Positions 17,577 to 26,925 of a stretch of 64,000 nt of DNA are shown here, piece after piece. The translations under genes were made by a program, and so were the position numbers. Position 1 is the first letter of the stretch. The number at the start of each line of letters is the position of its first letter. The stretch spans positions 134,014-198,013 of the forward strand of contig JANQNH010000001.1 of assembly GCA_028279655.1 (NCBI GenBank), given 5' to 3'. Origin of the DNA: Candidatus Nanoarchaeia archaeon. GTDB taxonomy: Archaea; Nanobdellota; Nanobdellia; Woesearchaeales; JACPBV01. The notes below the pieces were generated by a model. That model was given only the letters and a program-made list of their open reading frames with translations, was not told the origin of the DNA and did no database searches.

Positions 17577-18995
17577 TTAGTAGCCTTTCAGGCTTTTTTG
17601 TGTTCCTTTGCCTGTCCAACAGAAGCTGCAAAGCTTATCTTTTGGAAGGCCTATCGCTTCTACCATGTCTTCAATCATCATGTATCTCAAGGATGTAACA
17701 CCGAGGTCTTCTGCAATCCAATCTACCATCTTCTTGTATTTCTCTGATCTTTGGTCTATATATTCTGATACGTCTTCAATATCGCTGCCTTCTATGGACC
17801 TTATCGCTTTTCTTGCAGCCAGCTCATGGATACTTCGTGTTGAAAGATTATATATGCAAGGAAACATCAGAGGGGGGCATGCTGGCCTTACATGGATCTC
17901 TTTTGCACCAGCGTTCTTTAGCTTTATTATTGTAAAGTTCTTGAGTTGAGTCCCTCTTACTATGGAATCATCGCAAAGGATCATCCTATTTCCTCTTATT
18001 ATGGCTTCGTTAGCTATTAACTTCATAAGAGCGATCTTGTCCCTTATCTCCTGTGATGGAGGAGTGTAGCTTCTGCCGTATCCAGGAGTGTATTTGAACA
18101 ATACCCTTCTGAATGGTTTTTTCGATTCCATTGCATAGCCTATTGCGTGGGCAGTCCCTGAGTCAGGTACTCCTGCTACAAGGTCTATCTCAATGTTGTC
18201 TCTCTTAGCAAGAAATCTTCCACAGTTCTCCCTTACCTTTTCTACGTTTATACCCTCATAAGAGGAGGCTGGAAATCCGGTGTAGATCCATAGGAATGCA
18301 CATATCTTGTTATTAGTCATGCCTTGTTTCTTTGTCTCTATGCCTTTTTTACCTATGAAGATTATCTCTCCTGGTTCTAGGAATTTTTTTGTCTTGAACT
18401 TAAGATTTGGAAAGGAACAGGTTTCGCTTGCAACTGCTATCTCATCTTCCTTTTCTCCAATGACTAAAGGAGTAACTCCATTCCTGTCCCTTGCTGCAAA
18501 GATCCCTTCTTTTGTCAATATCAACAATGATATGGATCCATGTATCTTGTCCTGCATCTTCTCTATCCCTTGGATAATGGAGTCTCCCTGATTTATCAGA
18601 TTGGCAATCAGTTCAGCTGTGTTTATCTCACCATGAGATATCTCACTAAAGGATATGCCTTTCTTTATTAGTTCCTCGGCAAGTTTCTGTTTATTGGTTA
18701 CCAATCCTGCATAACATATTGCAAATGCACCGAACTTACTTTCAAAGCTCAGTGGTTGAGGGTCCTTGTCTGATACTACACCGATGCCTTGGGTGCTTAT
18801 CACTTCGTCTCTTTTGTAGAACTTAGATTTAAACTGAGAATTTGAGATGCTGTGTATCTCTTTTACTGGCTTTCCGTATTCATCGATAAATGCTATGCCC
18901 CCATATTCTGTACCCAGGTGGCTGTGGTAATCAGTGCCATAATACAAAGAGGGAATGCAGTTTTTGTCGCTTACCACTCCAAAGATGCCGCTCAT
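17577..18995 (-). CDS. PurF-like amidophosphoribosyltransferase lacking the Cys nucleophile
   Basis: A 472-residue PurF homologue. Canonical PurF exposes a Cys at mature residue 1; here the protein starts MSGIFGVVS, with Ser in that place. The oxyanion Asn-Gly becomes Ala-Gly (CYAGLVTN) and the SDTE element becomes NTAE, so the glutaminase site looks inactive. The PRPP loop is intact (LCDDSIVRGTQ), and the four iron-sulfur Cys positions seem kept (KICAF, FPCIY, LCSFC). It may use free ammonia, or act as a regulator or partner of the canonical PurF encoded back-to-back. A TATA-like TTTAAATATAAG lies about 25 bases upstream. Confidence 0.85.
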   Translation of the reverse strand: MSGIFGVVSDKNCIPSLYYGTDYHSHLGTEYGGIAFIDEYGKPVKEIHSISNSQFKSKFYKRDEVISTQGIGVVSDKDPQPLSFESKFGAFAICYAGLVTNKQKLAEELIKKGISFSEISHGEINTAELIANLINQGDSIIQGIEKMQDKIHGSISLLILTKEGIFAARDRNGVTPLVIGEKEDEIAVASETCSFPNLKFKTKKFLEPGEIIFIGKKGIETKKQGMTNNKICAFLWIYTGFPASSYEGINVEKVRENCGRFLAKRDNIEIDLVAGVPDSGTAHAIGYAMESKKPFRRVLFKYTPGYGRSYTPPSQEIRDKIALMKLIANEAIIRGNRMILCDDSIVRGTQLKNFTIIKLKNAGAKEIHVRPACPPLMFPCIYNLSTRSIHELAARKAIRSIEGSDIEDVSEYIDQRSEKYKKMVDWIAEDLGVTSLRYMMIEDMVEAIGLPKDKLCSFCWTGKGTQKSLKGY

Positions 18996-19101
18996 AATAT
19001 GCTTTTTCAGAGACTTATATTTAAAGATTTATTATTGCTAGGAGTAGTAAAAATATGTATAGAAACCTTTATAAATATGCGCTAAATCTTTATATATTAA
19101 A
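18996..19101. promoter_or_regulatory. Divergent promoter region between the two purF-type genes
   Basis: This 106-base AT-rich gap serves both directions. A minus-strand TATA-like TTTAAATATAAG lies near 19012-19025, and a plus-strand TTTATAAATATG near 19069-19080, each about 25-33 bases from its ATG. The boxes are close enough for joint control of the two genes. I see no clear operator palindrome. Confidence 0.55.
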
Positions 19102-20634
19102 ATGGGTGGTGAAATCCATGATGAATGCGGTATTGCTGCTGTTTCTCTGAAGAGAGAGAGCAAGGCGTTATTCTATCTCTATAGGCTTCTTCTTAACCTT
19201 CAGAACAGGGGTCAATTGTCTGCAGGTGTTACAACATATAACAAAGAAAGGCCTCAGCTCATCAACACCTATAGGAATATAGGCACTGTCAATGAGGTTT
19301 TTCGGACAAGCAATGTGCAGAAGAGCATGGAGCTTTTCAGGAAATATGCTGGCAGCAAGGGCATCGGCCATGTAAGGTATGCTACCTGTGGCACCAATGA
19401 AAGGACACAGGCACAGCCGTTTGAGAGGAAGCATGGCAGGCTATGGAAATGGTTTAGTTTTGGATTCAATGGCAACCTAGTAAATTTTGAGAAGTTGAAG
19501 AAGCCTTTGGTTGAGAAGACAGAGTATCACTTTATACTGAACAACGATACAGAGATAATCATGCATTACCTGGCAAGGGAGCTTAAGGGTTATAAGAAGC
19601 CGTCCCTTAAGGCTGTTTTTCATAACCTTAGCAGGATATTTGACGGAGCTTATAATATCTCATTTATAGATGCTTATGGGGATCTGGCTGTCTGTAGGGA
19701 TCCTTTGGGTTTTAGGCCCCTGTGTTATGCGATCATGGACGGGGAGCTCTTTGCTGCTTCTGAGAGTAACGCGCTGGTTAATATCGGGGCAAGAGATTTT
19801 AAGTCTTTGCAACCAGGGCAGCTGATCTCTGTTAAGAACGGAGATATAAAAGTTGAGACTTTTTCCAGGCCAAAGAGAAAGGCACATTGCATGTTTGAGT
19901 GGGTATACTTCGCTAATGTAGGCAGTGTTCTTGATGGAAGATCTGTCTATGTTACAAGGACAAGACTGGGGAAGGAACTGGCAAAACTTGAGAGGGAAAA
20001 GATTACCAATGATCATATAGTGGTGCCTGTCCCTGATACTGCTAAGGCAGCAGGGGATGCCTATGCTTATGAGCTAGGGGTCCCTTCTATGGAGGCCCTT
20101 ATAAGGAACAGATATGTTGGGAGAACATTTATCGAAGGTACTAAGAGAGAAGACAAGGTGGCTAACAAGTATACTGTTGTTAAGGAGATATTAAAAGATA
20201 AGAAGGTTCTGCTTGTTGATGATAGTATCGTGAGGGGCACTACCTCAAAGCAGATTGTAAAGTTCTTGAAGAAGCTTGGCGGTGCTAAGGAAGTGCATGT
20301 AAGGGTAACATGCCCTCCTGTCAAGGCTCCCTGCTTCTACGGTATTGACATGTCTACTGTAAGTGAACTTCTGCTTCCACAGTATGAGAAGGAACTGGAC
20401 CCTAACAAGACCTCTGAGAATGTGCTAGATAGGATCGCTAAGGATATGGGTGCTGATTCTCTGATCTACCAGACCATTCCTGGACTGGTTAACAGCATTG
20501 GTCTTCCGAAACAAGATTTGTGTATGGGCTGTCTGACAGGCAAGTATCCTACTACCTGCGGAAGAACAACCTATTGCAAGGCCTTGAAGGAGTTTAGGTC
20601 TGGCAAGAGCGGAAAAAGAAGCTACGAGCGTTAG
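19102..20634 (+). CDS. purF: Amidophosphoribosyltransferase, canonical
   Basis: PurF commits PRPP to purines by making phosphoribosylamine from glutamine. An eight-residue propeptide (MGGEIHDE) precedes the nucleophile in ECGIAAV. The glutaminase site is complete: NRGQLSAGV, HVRYAT, NGNLVN and NNDTEII. The PRPP loop is LLVDDSIVRGTTS near residue 370. Cys residues for a [4Fe-4S] cluster lie at HCMFEW, APCFYG and LCMGC. At 510 residues it has a basic tail of about 30. The gene faces away from its Cys-less paralogue and appears leaderless. Confidence 0.94.
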   Translation: MGGEIHDECGIAAVSLKRESKALFYLYRLLLNLQNRGQLSAGVTTYNKERPQLINTYRNIGTVNEVFRTSNVQKSMELFRKYAGSKGIGHVRYATCGTNERTQAQPFERKHGRLWKWFSFGFNGNLVNFEKLKKPLVEKTEYHFILNNDTEIIMHYLARELKGYKKPSLKAVFHNLSRIFDGAYNISFIDAYGDLAVCRDPLGFRPLCYAIMDGELFAASESNALVNIGARDFKSLQPGQLISVKNGDIKVETFSRPKRKAHCMFEWVYFANVGSVLDGRSVYVTRTRLGKELAKLEREKITNDHIVVPVPDTAKAAGDAYAYELGVPSMEALIRNRYVGRTFIEGTKREDKVANKYTVVKEILKDKKVLLVDDSIVRGTTSKQIVKFLKKLGGAKEVHVRVTCPPVKAPCFYGIDMSTVSELLLPQYEKELDPNKTSENVLDRIAKDMGADSLIYQTIPGLVNSIGLPKQDLCMGCLTGKYPTTCGRTTYCKALKEFRSGKSGKRSYER

Positions 20635-20686
20635 AGGCTCTTTTCTAAACAAAGACTTTAAAAAGGGTAGCTTAATCCTTTTTTTC

Positions 20687-21202
20687 ATGGATATTCAAAA
20701 AAGGAGGTATAATGTTGTAGTTGTGGATAGTACAGAAGGTATGGCTGATAGCCTTTATTCTACCTTACAGGGAGCTGGTGCAGAACTTGTAGGCTCTTCT
20801 TTTGTTTCTTTTTATCTTAAAGGTTATAATGGGCCTGTCCTTGGGAAGAATCCCGATGATTCTGTAAGGGTATTTCTGGAAAGGTCTGAGGATATAGGTT
20901 TAGTGTGCTATAAACAAAAGAGGCTAGCTGCATCTGAGATTATGGGGGATTATTCTGGAATTGATCTGGTGGTTGTTGATGATATACAGGATCCAAGCTA
21001 TGGCTGGGAAAAGGTTCTTGCTGACATAAGAAAAGCAGGTTATGGAGGAAGATTTGTATTGGCTAACCATTCTCCTGATGGAGTTAAGGTAGAAAAACCT
21101 AAAGAGGTCGATGATCTCTGGAGAGTACAGAGTGTTGACAAATTGTTGAGATATATTGTTACAGATTTTGACCAAGCCAAAACCAGAGGGAATTTTGAGT
21201 AA
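20687..21202 (+). CDS. Unrecognised protein with a receiver-like layout
   Basis: A 171-residue soluble protein I cannot name. The alternating strand pattern (NVVVVDST at 9-16, DLVVVDD near 107, GGRFVLANHS near 132) resembles response-regulator receiver folds, with an Asp at the end of two strands, but the usual phosphorylation Lys is not obvious and the similarity may be only structural. It follows purF with a 52-base gap holding its own TATA-like TTTAAAAAG. Its stop codon is directly next to the stop of the converging guaA gene. Confidence 0.6.
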   Translation: MDIQKRRYNVVVVDSTEGMADSLYSTLQGAGAELVGSSFVSFYLKGYNGPVLGKNPDDSVRVFLERSEDIGLVCYKQKRLAASEIMGDYSGIDLVVVDDIQDPSYGWEKVLADIRKAGYGGRFVLANHSPDGVKVEKPKEVDDLWRVQSVDKLLRYIVTDFDQAKTRGNFE

Positions 21203-22144
21203 TTATATATACTCTATTGTGCTCGGTGGTTTTGGGGTTATATCATATACAACCTTTATAACTCCTGGTACTTCTGTAGTGATTCTTTTAACTATCCTTT
21301 TTAGGATTTCATATGATATTTCTGTTACTTCAGCGGTTCTTGCGTCTTTACTTTCTATACATCTGACTGCTATTATGTCTCCATAGTTTCTTCCTTGTGC
21401 ATTTTCATCTCCTTTCATGGTTGCTTTGTCTTTGAAAAGTACTGCTAGACATTGGAATGGTTTTAATGGCATTATCTCTTCCTCTACAATGTTGTTTGCC
21501 TTTCTCACTATCTCTACCTTTTCTCTGGTTACTTCGCCAATAACTCTTCCTGTTAATCCTGGTCCTAAGAAAGGCATTGTGTTGAATCTTGTCTCTGGTA
21601 CACCTAGGGCTTTTGCTAATTCTCGGACTTCGTATTTTACAAGGTCAATTAGGGGTTCTACTGTGGTAAAGCCATACTGTTCTTCTGGATTTATGCCAAT
21701 CTGGGATAGTATGTTATGTTGGGTTTTTACACCTGCCTGGGTTTCTTCCACATCTGGTTTTATGGTTCCTTGAAGGAGACATTGAGCACCAGATTCCTTA
21801 ACTGCTTCACCTAAAACCTTATAGAAGGTGTCTCTGAAAATCTTTCTTTTTTCTTCTCCATCCTCCTGTCCTTTAAGGGCTTCAAAGAACCTATCGGAGA
21901 CGTCTATTACCTCTACATCAATGCCTATCTCCTTGAACCTCTGTTGGATTGTTTCTGGTTCATTAAGACGCATCATTCCGGTATTGAGAAATATGTTCCT
22001 GCACTTTTCTCCAAGAGCCTTGTGCCCAAGGACTGCTACGGCAGAAGAGTCTATGCCGCCTGATAATGCATTCACTGCAATCTTATCCCCTACTTTTTCT
22101 TTAATTTCCTTTATTTTTTGTTCTATGAAGCTTTGTGTGTCCAT
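21203..22144 (-). CDS. guaA: GMP synthetase ATP-pyrophosphatase subunit (subunit B)
   Basis: Archaea split GMP synthetase; this is the subunit that adenylates XMP and accepts ammonia. It has the PP-loop NALSGGIDSSAVAVLG near residue 22, the LLQGTIKPDVEE motif and the C-terminal XMP-binding part ending PKPPSTIEYI. At 313 residues it has the normal subunit B length. The glutaminase subunit is not in the window. AAGGGGG lies 9 bases before the ATG. It lies next to the purP genes on the same strand. Confidence 0.93.
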   Translation of the reverse strand: MDTQSFIEQKIKEIKEKVGDKIAVNALSGGIDSSAVAVLGHKALGEKCRNIFLNTGMMRLNEPETIQQRFKEIGIDVEVIDVSDRFFEALKGQEDGEEKRKIFRDTFYKVLGEAVKESGAQCLLQGTIKPDVEETQAGVKTQHNILSQIGINPEEQYGFTTVEPLIDLVKYEVRELAKALGVPETRFNTMPFLGPGLTGRVIGEVTREKVEIVRKANNIVEEEIMPLKPFQCLAVLFKDKATMKGDENAQGRNYGDIIAVRCIESKDARTAEVTEISYEILKRIVKRITTEVPGVIKVVYDITPKPPSTIEYI

Positions 22145-22218
22145 TTAAATAACCCCCTTTATAAGGATTTTAAATGGCCTATTATTTAAATTTTATGTAG
22201 TCCAGATGTAGTAGGTAA

Positions 22219-23526
22219 TTATGTACAGATCCAATCAAGTTTATCTTCTTCTATGGCTTTCTTTATCTCCATAGCTATCCTTTCACCATATGAAATAGAT
22301 TCATGATGGAGATAGCCAGAATAAGGTGTTGAGATGGTTCCTGGAGAGCCAGGTATCCTCATCGATACGTCAAAGATGACAAGCTCTTCCTTTCCTTCTT
22401 CTGAGGCAACTGCTCCTTGTAATGCGAAAGGACCTATTATCCCAGGAGGATGCTCTTTTTTGCAGGCCTCTACAAACTGTTCTCCGATCCTGAATATCTT
22501 CTCTAATATAGATTCTTTTGTGGTAACTGCGATGTGGCCTGTTTCTACTAATTTTGGCTTTAGGTACTTCAGAACCTCTAGCTGTACATCCGCTGGTAGC
22601 CTTAGCAGCCCATCAAGATTGGTCTGTCTTCTGGTGTCTGTTCCCATTAGTTCTAATTCCTCTGTTATTGGGGAATAGAAATAGTTGAAATTTACCTGTG
22701 CTCCAACTATGTATTCTTCTATCACAGCGACCTTTAATGCTTCTTTTGTTATTATCCTGTTCTTTAGCATCTCTTCTGATTTTTTCTTATAGGATTCTTC
22801 ATTGTTGCAGAAGAAGAAGGCCCTTTCATAACCTCTTGCTGCTTCTGCAACCTTTACTATTGCTAACCTGTCAATATCTTTTGGGGTCTTGAATATCTTT
22901 GGGATCCTTATACCTGCCTTTTCCATCAGATAGTATTGGTTTTTTGGAACATCCCTTTCCTCCAGCTTTACCATGGTCCTTGTCCCGTAAATAGGAACCT
23001 TGAACTTCTTTTCAATGTCTTTGAAGTCACAGTAAACCCAGAAATACCTGTTGTGTATGAAGATGGTATTTAATTCCCTCAACCTTTCCTGTACTTCTTT
23101 TTTGGTAATATCTTTGAACTTATTCACCATAATAATTTCGTCAATTATCCCTTTTCCATCTTCCCTTGATTTGTAGTATCTGGCATAGGTCTGTTCTCTT
23201 CCTTTCTGGCAGACTACAACTGTTCTGAAGCCTAGTTTTTTTGCTCCCCTGCAGACGTCTAAGGCAGAATGTCCTCCAAGGGCACCTATGCTGATATCTG
23301 TCTTATCGTATTCTTCCAATATCTTTGATATCTGGGTTGATGGTTTTACTTTTAGCACTTTCTCGGTTACTTCTCCTAGTTTATCAAATATGTTCTCTTG
23401 TTTTTCCTTTACCTCATTAACCTGTATCTCTACACCTTTAAAGAACTTGTTGAACATCCCTTTTGGGGGTTTTGATATCCTGGTCTTCTTTTTGTAGGCT
23501 GTTCTTTTTTTCTGCTTTTTTGCCAT
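22219..23526 (-). CDS. PurP-family paralogue with basic N-terminal extension
   Basis: Residues 80-435 are a PurP-type ATP-grasp (GGHSALDVCRGAKKLGF, VVCQKGREQTYA, EYIVGAQVNFNYFYSPI, GPFALQGAV). PurP makes FAICAR from AICAR, formate and ATP. Where the neighbouring PurP has the Gly-rich GAGGGKGYF loop, this one reads AARGYERAFF, so ATP binding may differ. Residues 1-75 are a Lys/Arg-rich extension, unusual for the family. Divergent PurP paralogues exist in other archaea with unclear roles. The ATG at 23526 follows the purP stop by one base; the upstream ATG-like extension lies inside purP and is rejected. Confidence 0.82.
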   Translation of the reverse strand: MAKKQKKRTAYKKKTRISKPPKGMFNKFFKGVEIQVNEVKEKQENIFDKLGEVTEKVLKVKPSTQISKILEEYDKTDISIGALGGHSALDVCRGAKKLGFRTVVVCQKGREQTYARYYKSREDGKGIIDEIIMVNKFKDITKKEVQERLRELNTIFIHNRYFWVYCDFKDIEKKFKVPIYGTRTMVKLEERDVPKNQYYLMEKAGIRIPKIFKTPKDIDRLAIVKVAEAARGYERAFFFCNNEESYKKKSEEMLKNRIITKEALKVAVIEEYIVGAQVNFNYFYSPITEELELMGTDTRRQTNLDGLLRLPADVQLEVLKYLKPKLVETGHIAVTTKESILEKIFRIGEQFVEACKKEHPPGIIGPFALQGAVASEEGKEELVIFDVSMRIPGSPGTISTPYSGYLHHESISYGERIAMEIKKAIEEDKLDWICT

Positions 23527-23527
23527 G

Positions 23528-24550
23528 TTAGCTAAGCACCTTGTCAATGTTGTTTTTCTCTATTGCAAGTTTTATCTCTCTTGCAATCCTTCTTCCTGTT
23601 GACATTGGTTCATTGTATCGAAGCCAGGAGTAGGGGGATCCGTTTACATACGGATTTGTACCTGCTACTATCCTTGCTGATATCTCAAAGGTGATTATGT
23701 CTTCTTCTGGAGTCATAATTGTCTCAAGGCAGAACGGTCCGAACAATCCTGGAGAGGCTATCTTCTTGCTCTCCTTGACCACGTTTTCTCCTTTTCTTAT
23801 GAATCTAGGTAAGTAGGATTCTCTGACTACAAGGGGCATGTTGCCTACGATTACATAGCTTGGATCTACCTGTTCTTGTGGTAAGGCCATCTGGTCTCTT
23901 GCAGAGATTCTGCCTAATGAATCAACATTGCTCTCATACCTCTTGTCAAATCCCATCAGTTCTGTCTCCCCTGTCAATGGGGAGTGGAAGTAATGTGCAT
24001 ACATATGTACGCCCAGGATATATTCCTGGATCACATAGCCTTTGCCAGCATGGAGCTTTATCTTTTTCTTGAAGTCCTTGTAGTTCTTAGCCAAGAAGTA
24101 TCCTTTTCCACCACCTGCTCCATGGAACTTTATGATGACAGGCCTGTCTATGTCTTCGGGCTTTTCGAATATCTTTGGAAGTTTCAATCCTGCTGCCTTT
24201 AACCACTTTCTTTCCATGCTTCTGTCAGATTCCCAGTGGAGTATCTTCTTGTTTCCGAAGTAAGGAACCTTTAACTTTTCAATCCTTTCAAATCCCATGT
24301 ATGCTATGAAAGAAGCATGAGGGATTATGATTGCGTTCTCTTTTATCAGCTGTTCCTGAATGCCTTCAAACTCATCAAAATCCTTTATAGAAATTATCTT
24401 GTCAGCGACCTTGAATTGTTTATAGGGTTGCTCTCTTCCTTTGATGCAGACAGCAACTGTCTCAAAGCCTTCCTGTTGCGCTCCTTTGAGTATCTGTAAT
24501 GCAGAATGAGACGCTAAAGTAGCAATCTTGTATTTTTTGTCTACCACCAT
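23528..24550 (-). CDS. purP: FAICAR synthetase (formate-dependent)
   Basis: PurP formylates AICAR with formate and ATP, the archaeal alternative to the transferase half of PurH. Visible: the N-terminal ASHSALQILKGAQQEGF, VCIKGREQPYKQF, the ATP-grasp loop GAGGGKGYF near residue 148, EYILGVHMYAHYFHSPLTG, and the GPFCLETIM metal region. The 340-residue length is normal. A TATA-like CATTTATAAATAAC lies about 25 bases before the ATG, so the mRNA is probably leaderless. It heads a two-gene unit with its paralogue. Confidence 0.93.
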   Translation of the reverse strand: MVVDKKYKIATLASHSALQILKGAQQEGFETVAVCIKGREQPYKQFKVADKIISIKDFDEFEGIQEQLIKENAIIIPHASFIAYMGFERIEKLKVPYFGNKKILHWESDRSMERKWLKAAGLKLPKIFEKPEDIDRPVIIKFHGAGGGKGYFLAKNYKDFKKKIKLHAGKGYVIQEYILGVHMYAHYFHSPLTGETELMGFDKRYESNVDSLGRISARDQMALPQEQVDPSYVIVGNMPLVVRESYLPRFIRKGENVVKESKKIASPGLFGPFCLETIMTPEEDIITFEISARIVAGTNPYVNGSPYSWLRYNEPMSTGRRIAREIKLAIEKNNIDKVLS

Positions 24551-24593
24551 ATACTTAGAGAGATAAGGTTATTTATAAATGTTTTGAATTTGC

Positions 24594-25583
24594 TTATGGG
24601 GTTGTTGGTGCAAGTCTTAAGGTTTCCTCTGGTTTTTTTTCCAAAGATACTTCCCACTTATATTTTCCAAGAACCTCCACAGTTGATGACCCGTTTGGAT
24701 CCTTAAATGTATTTGGAAATAATGTTCTGATCACTTCGGTTTTCTCACCATCCCTTTCTTTTGATGTAGATACATCATTCCCTTTATAATCTGTTATAGT
24801 GGATCTGTTTTTAGAGGTATCACAGTAGATTAGGTCTCCTTTTTTATTACTATCATTATCAGCAGCGACTACTTCAAATCTTCCGTGGTTTCCTGAGACT
24901 GCATTATCTTTAGATAAGATGTTATTAAGTTGGTAGAACATGCTGTCACTGGGTGCTCTTTTGCCAAATATTGTTGTAAGGTTTGGATCTGTGAGGCACT
25001 TGTTCATGCTTCCCTCTGCCTTTTTGACATATTCTTTGCCTGCCTTCACATAAAAAATACACTTTATGTCGTATCTCTCATTTAAGGGTGGTGAGTCATC
25101 TACTAACTCTATTGGTGTTTCTGCTTCAGTTTTAGTGCCATAGATATGGTCAACCATCCTTTTTCTAGCAATAATACGTGCTTTGGTAAGTCTATCATAT
25201 GCTTGTGCAAAATCCTCTAGGGTATCCTTAGATACCTTTGTGTTTGCTACTTCATACGCTTTTATTATATTTTCTGTGGCTGTTTCATACTCTTCTCTTG
25301 TGAATGCAGCTTTTACATTCTCTATTAAATTATCAGAACTTGTTTCTTTGAATTTTTTATAAAATTCTTTTAGTGTAAAGTCTAGTGGTTCTTCTGCTTT
25401 TTTGGCCTTTTCAGAAGTTCTAGTATTATCTCTAAAATTTTTCCTTAAGACATTAAGAATTTTTGTGTGGTATTCTGCAAAGCTTTCACCGATATAGGAA
25501 GGAAAGTCTCCTTGCTTAGCTGCATCCACAAAATTGGCATAAACATCTTCATGCTCAAGTATTATGTCATCCACGGTTGCCAT
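24594..25583 (-). CDS. Unrecognised 329-residue protein
   Basis: I do not recognise this protein. Residues 1-150 are predicted helical and charged; residues 170-320 look beta-rich, with several DxN and NG turns. No signal peptide, membrane helix or known catalytic motif is visible. It stands alone between purP and a divergent lipoprotein gene, with a TATA-like ATTTATAAATAAAAC about 28 bases before the ATG. Its promoter and length argue that it is a real gene; its absence from recognisable families suggests a lineage-specific orphan. Confidence 0.65.
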   Translation of the reverse strand: MATVDDIILEHEDVYANFVDAAKQGDFPSYIGESFAEYHTKILNVLRKNFRDNTRTSEKAKKAEEPLDFTLKEFYKKFKETSSDNLIENVKAAFTREEYETATENIIKAYEVANTKVSKDTLEDFAQAYDRLTKARIIARKRMVDHIYGTKTEAETPIELVDDSPPLNERYDIKCIFYVKAGKEYVKKAEGSMNKCLTDPNLTTIFGKRAPSDSMFYQLNNILSKDNAVSGNHGRFEVVAADNDSNKKGDLIYCDTSKNRSTITDYKGNDVSTSKERDGEKTEVIRTLFPNTFKDPNGSSTVEVLGKYKWEVSLEKKPEETLRLAPTTP

Positions 25584-25688
25584 TATAGTCTCTCAATGAT
25601 GTTTTATTTATAAATTTTCTTGTATTCTATAATAACTATCCCAGTTTATCGCAAAACTTATTAATGATAGGGATATATGATCCCATAG

Positions 25689-26234
25689 ATGAAAGGTGTG
25701 ATATTTGCATTAGTTCTTTTTTTGATTTTAATAGGCTGCAGTACAGAAAGGTTCGAGGAAATAATCCAGGATATTGAAAAACCAATTCAAGAGGGGGTTG
25801 TTACGATGAAACTAGAAAGCAAAGATTTTAATGACGGTGACATGATACCGTCTAGGTTTACATGTCAGGGAGAGAATATAAACCCGCAATTAGCATGGGA
25901 TGATGTACCAGATGGTGTGAAGAGTTTTGCATTGATAGTGGATGACCCTGATGCCCCTGTAGGGACGTGGGTTCATTGGCTGGTAAAGGATATCCCTGCT
26001 GATGTCAGAGAGATAGGGCAGGATAGTGTTCCTGGCAAGCAAGTTGGTAATGATTTTGGTAAGGATGATTATGGAGGTCCATGTCCTCCTTCTGGAGTTC
26101 ATAGGTATTTCTTTAGGCTTTATGCTCTGGATGTTGAGTCTTTGGATGCTTCAGATAAAGGTGATTTCTATAAGCAGGCTCTAGAGCATTCAATAGCTAA
26201 GACAGAGTTGATGGGAAGATACACAAAAGGCTAG
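25689..26234 (+). CDS. YbhB/YbcL-type PEBP lipoprotein
   Basis: A 181-residue member of the phosphatidylethanolamine-binding protein family. Residues 1-17 form a lipoprotein signal ending in LILIGC, so the protein is probably anchored outside the membrane through Cys17. The PEBP core starts at about residue 40, with DDPDAPVGTWVHWLV and PPSGVHRYFFRLYALD, the ligand-site motifs. Functions of archaeal relatives are not settled. It converges with the HTH_10 gene, the two stops lying 2 bases apart. A TATA-like box with AGGGATATATG lies upstream. Confidence 0.9.
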   Translation: MKGVIFALVLFLILIGCSTERFEEIIQDIEKPIQEGVVTMKLESKDFNDGDMIPSRFTCQGENINPQLAWDDVPDGVKSFALIVDDPDAPVGTWVHWLVKDIPADVREIGQDSVPGKQVGNDFGKDDYGGPCPPSGVHRYFFRLYALDVESLDASDKGDFYKQALEHSIAKTELMGRYTKG

Positions 26235-26236
26235 CC

Positions 26237-26893
26237 TTATACGTTCCTGATTGTATGGGGCATTATCTTTTTTTCCGCCTTTCTTAGATGTTCTCTAAAT
26301 GTAGAAAGAGATATCCCTGCTTCTTTTGCAAGATCCTTCAATTCTATCTTTCTTGGAAAGTCATAGTAATTGTTCTTTGTTGCCAGCTCCAGGGCTTTTT
26401 TTTGGCCTTTTGTTAAGGACGTTAATGGAGGAAAGTAGATCTCGTCTATCTTTTTGTTCTCTAATGACTGTACCTTTACCTCAGAATGCTCTTTTTGCAG
26501 GTCTGTTATGAAATCTTTCAATGTCTGTTCATTATGGGAGCCTACTTCCCAGTTTTCAAACCCTTTTTCGTCTGTTATTATTGGTTTTGTAAGGAAAATC
26601 CTGCTGTTATTGTGGGTTGTCGGTATTGACTGCTGGATGTGTGTCTCATTTACAAGGAATAGAGAGTTTCCCTCTACCTCAAGGTTATGGATCGAAGGAT
26701 CATCTTTTAGGTCTTCTATGAACATCTCTATGTTTCTTGGATCTCCTATCAGGTTTTCAAAATGCGAAAAGAATATCTTATCTTCTTCCTTATAAGAACT
26801 GGACGGAGTGCCGATCGAGGTTATCTTGAACCTCTTGCATCTCCTTCCTATGACACAGTCTTCATGTTTTAATCTTAGGTTGGCTATCCACAT
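26237..26893 (-). CDS. HTH_10 family transcriptional regulator
   Basis: A 218-residue DNA-binding protein. The C-terminal 50 residues carry the HTH_10 (bacterio-opsin activator type) helix-turn-helix: LTKGQKKALELA, then LKDLAKEAGISLSTFREHLRKAE. The N-terminus (MWIANLRLKHEDCVIG) and the middle are typical of archaeal members and may hold a ligand-sensing fold. The target is unknown; the gene is not clearly operonic with its neighbours. The ATG is about 25 bases from a TATA-like TTTAAATATTT box. Confidence 0.88.
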   Translation of the reverse strand: MWIANLRLKHEDCVIGRRCKRFKITSIGTPSSSYKEEDKIFFSHFENLIGDPRNIEMFIEDLKDDPSIHNLEVEGNSLFLVNETHIQQSIPTTHNNSRIFLTKPIITDEKGFENWEVGSHNEQTLKDFITDLQKEHSEVKVQSLENKKIDEIYFPPLTSLTKGQKKALELATKNNYYDFPRKIELKDLAKEAGISLSTFREHLRKAEKKIMPHTIRNV

Positions 26894-26925
26894 AATCAGA
26901 TTGCAGTATGGCAGGTTTAAATATT

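Noticed and set aside
23527..23547. Seven-codon upstream extension of the second PurP
   Set aside because: It lies inside the stop region of purP and has no ribosome-binding site; the ATG at 23526 is preferred.
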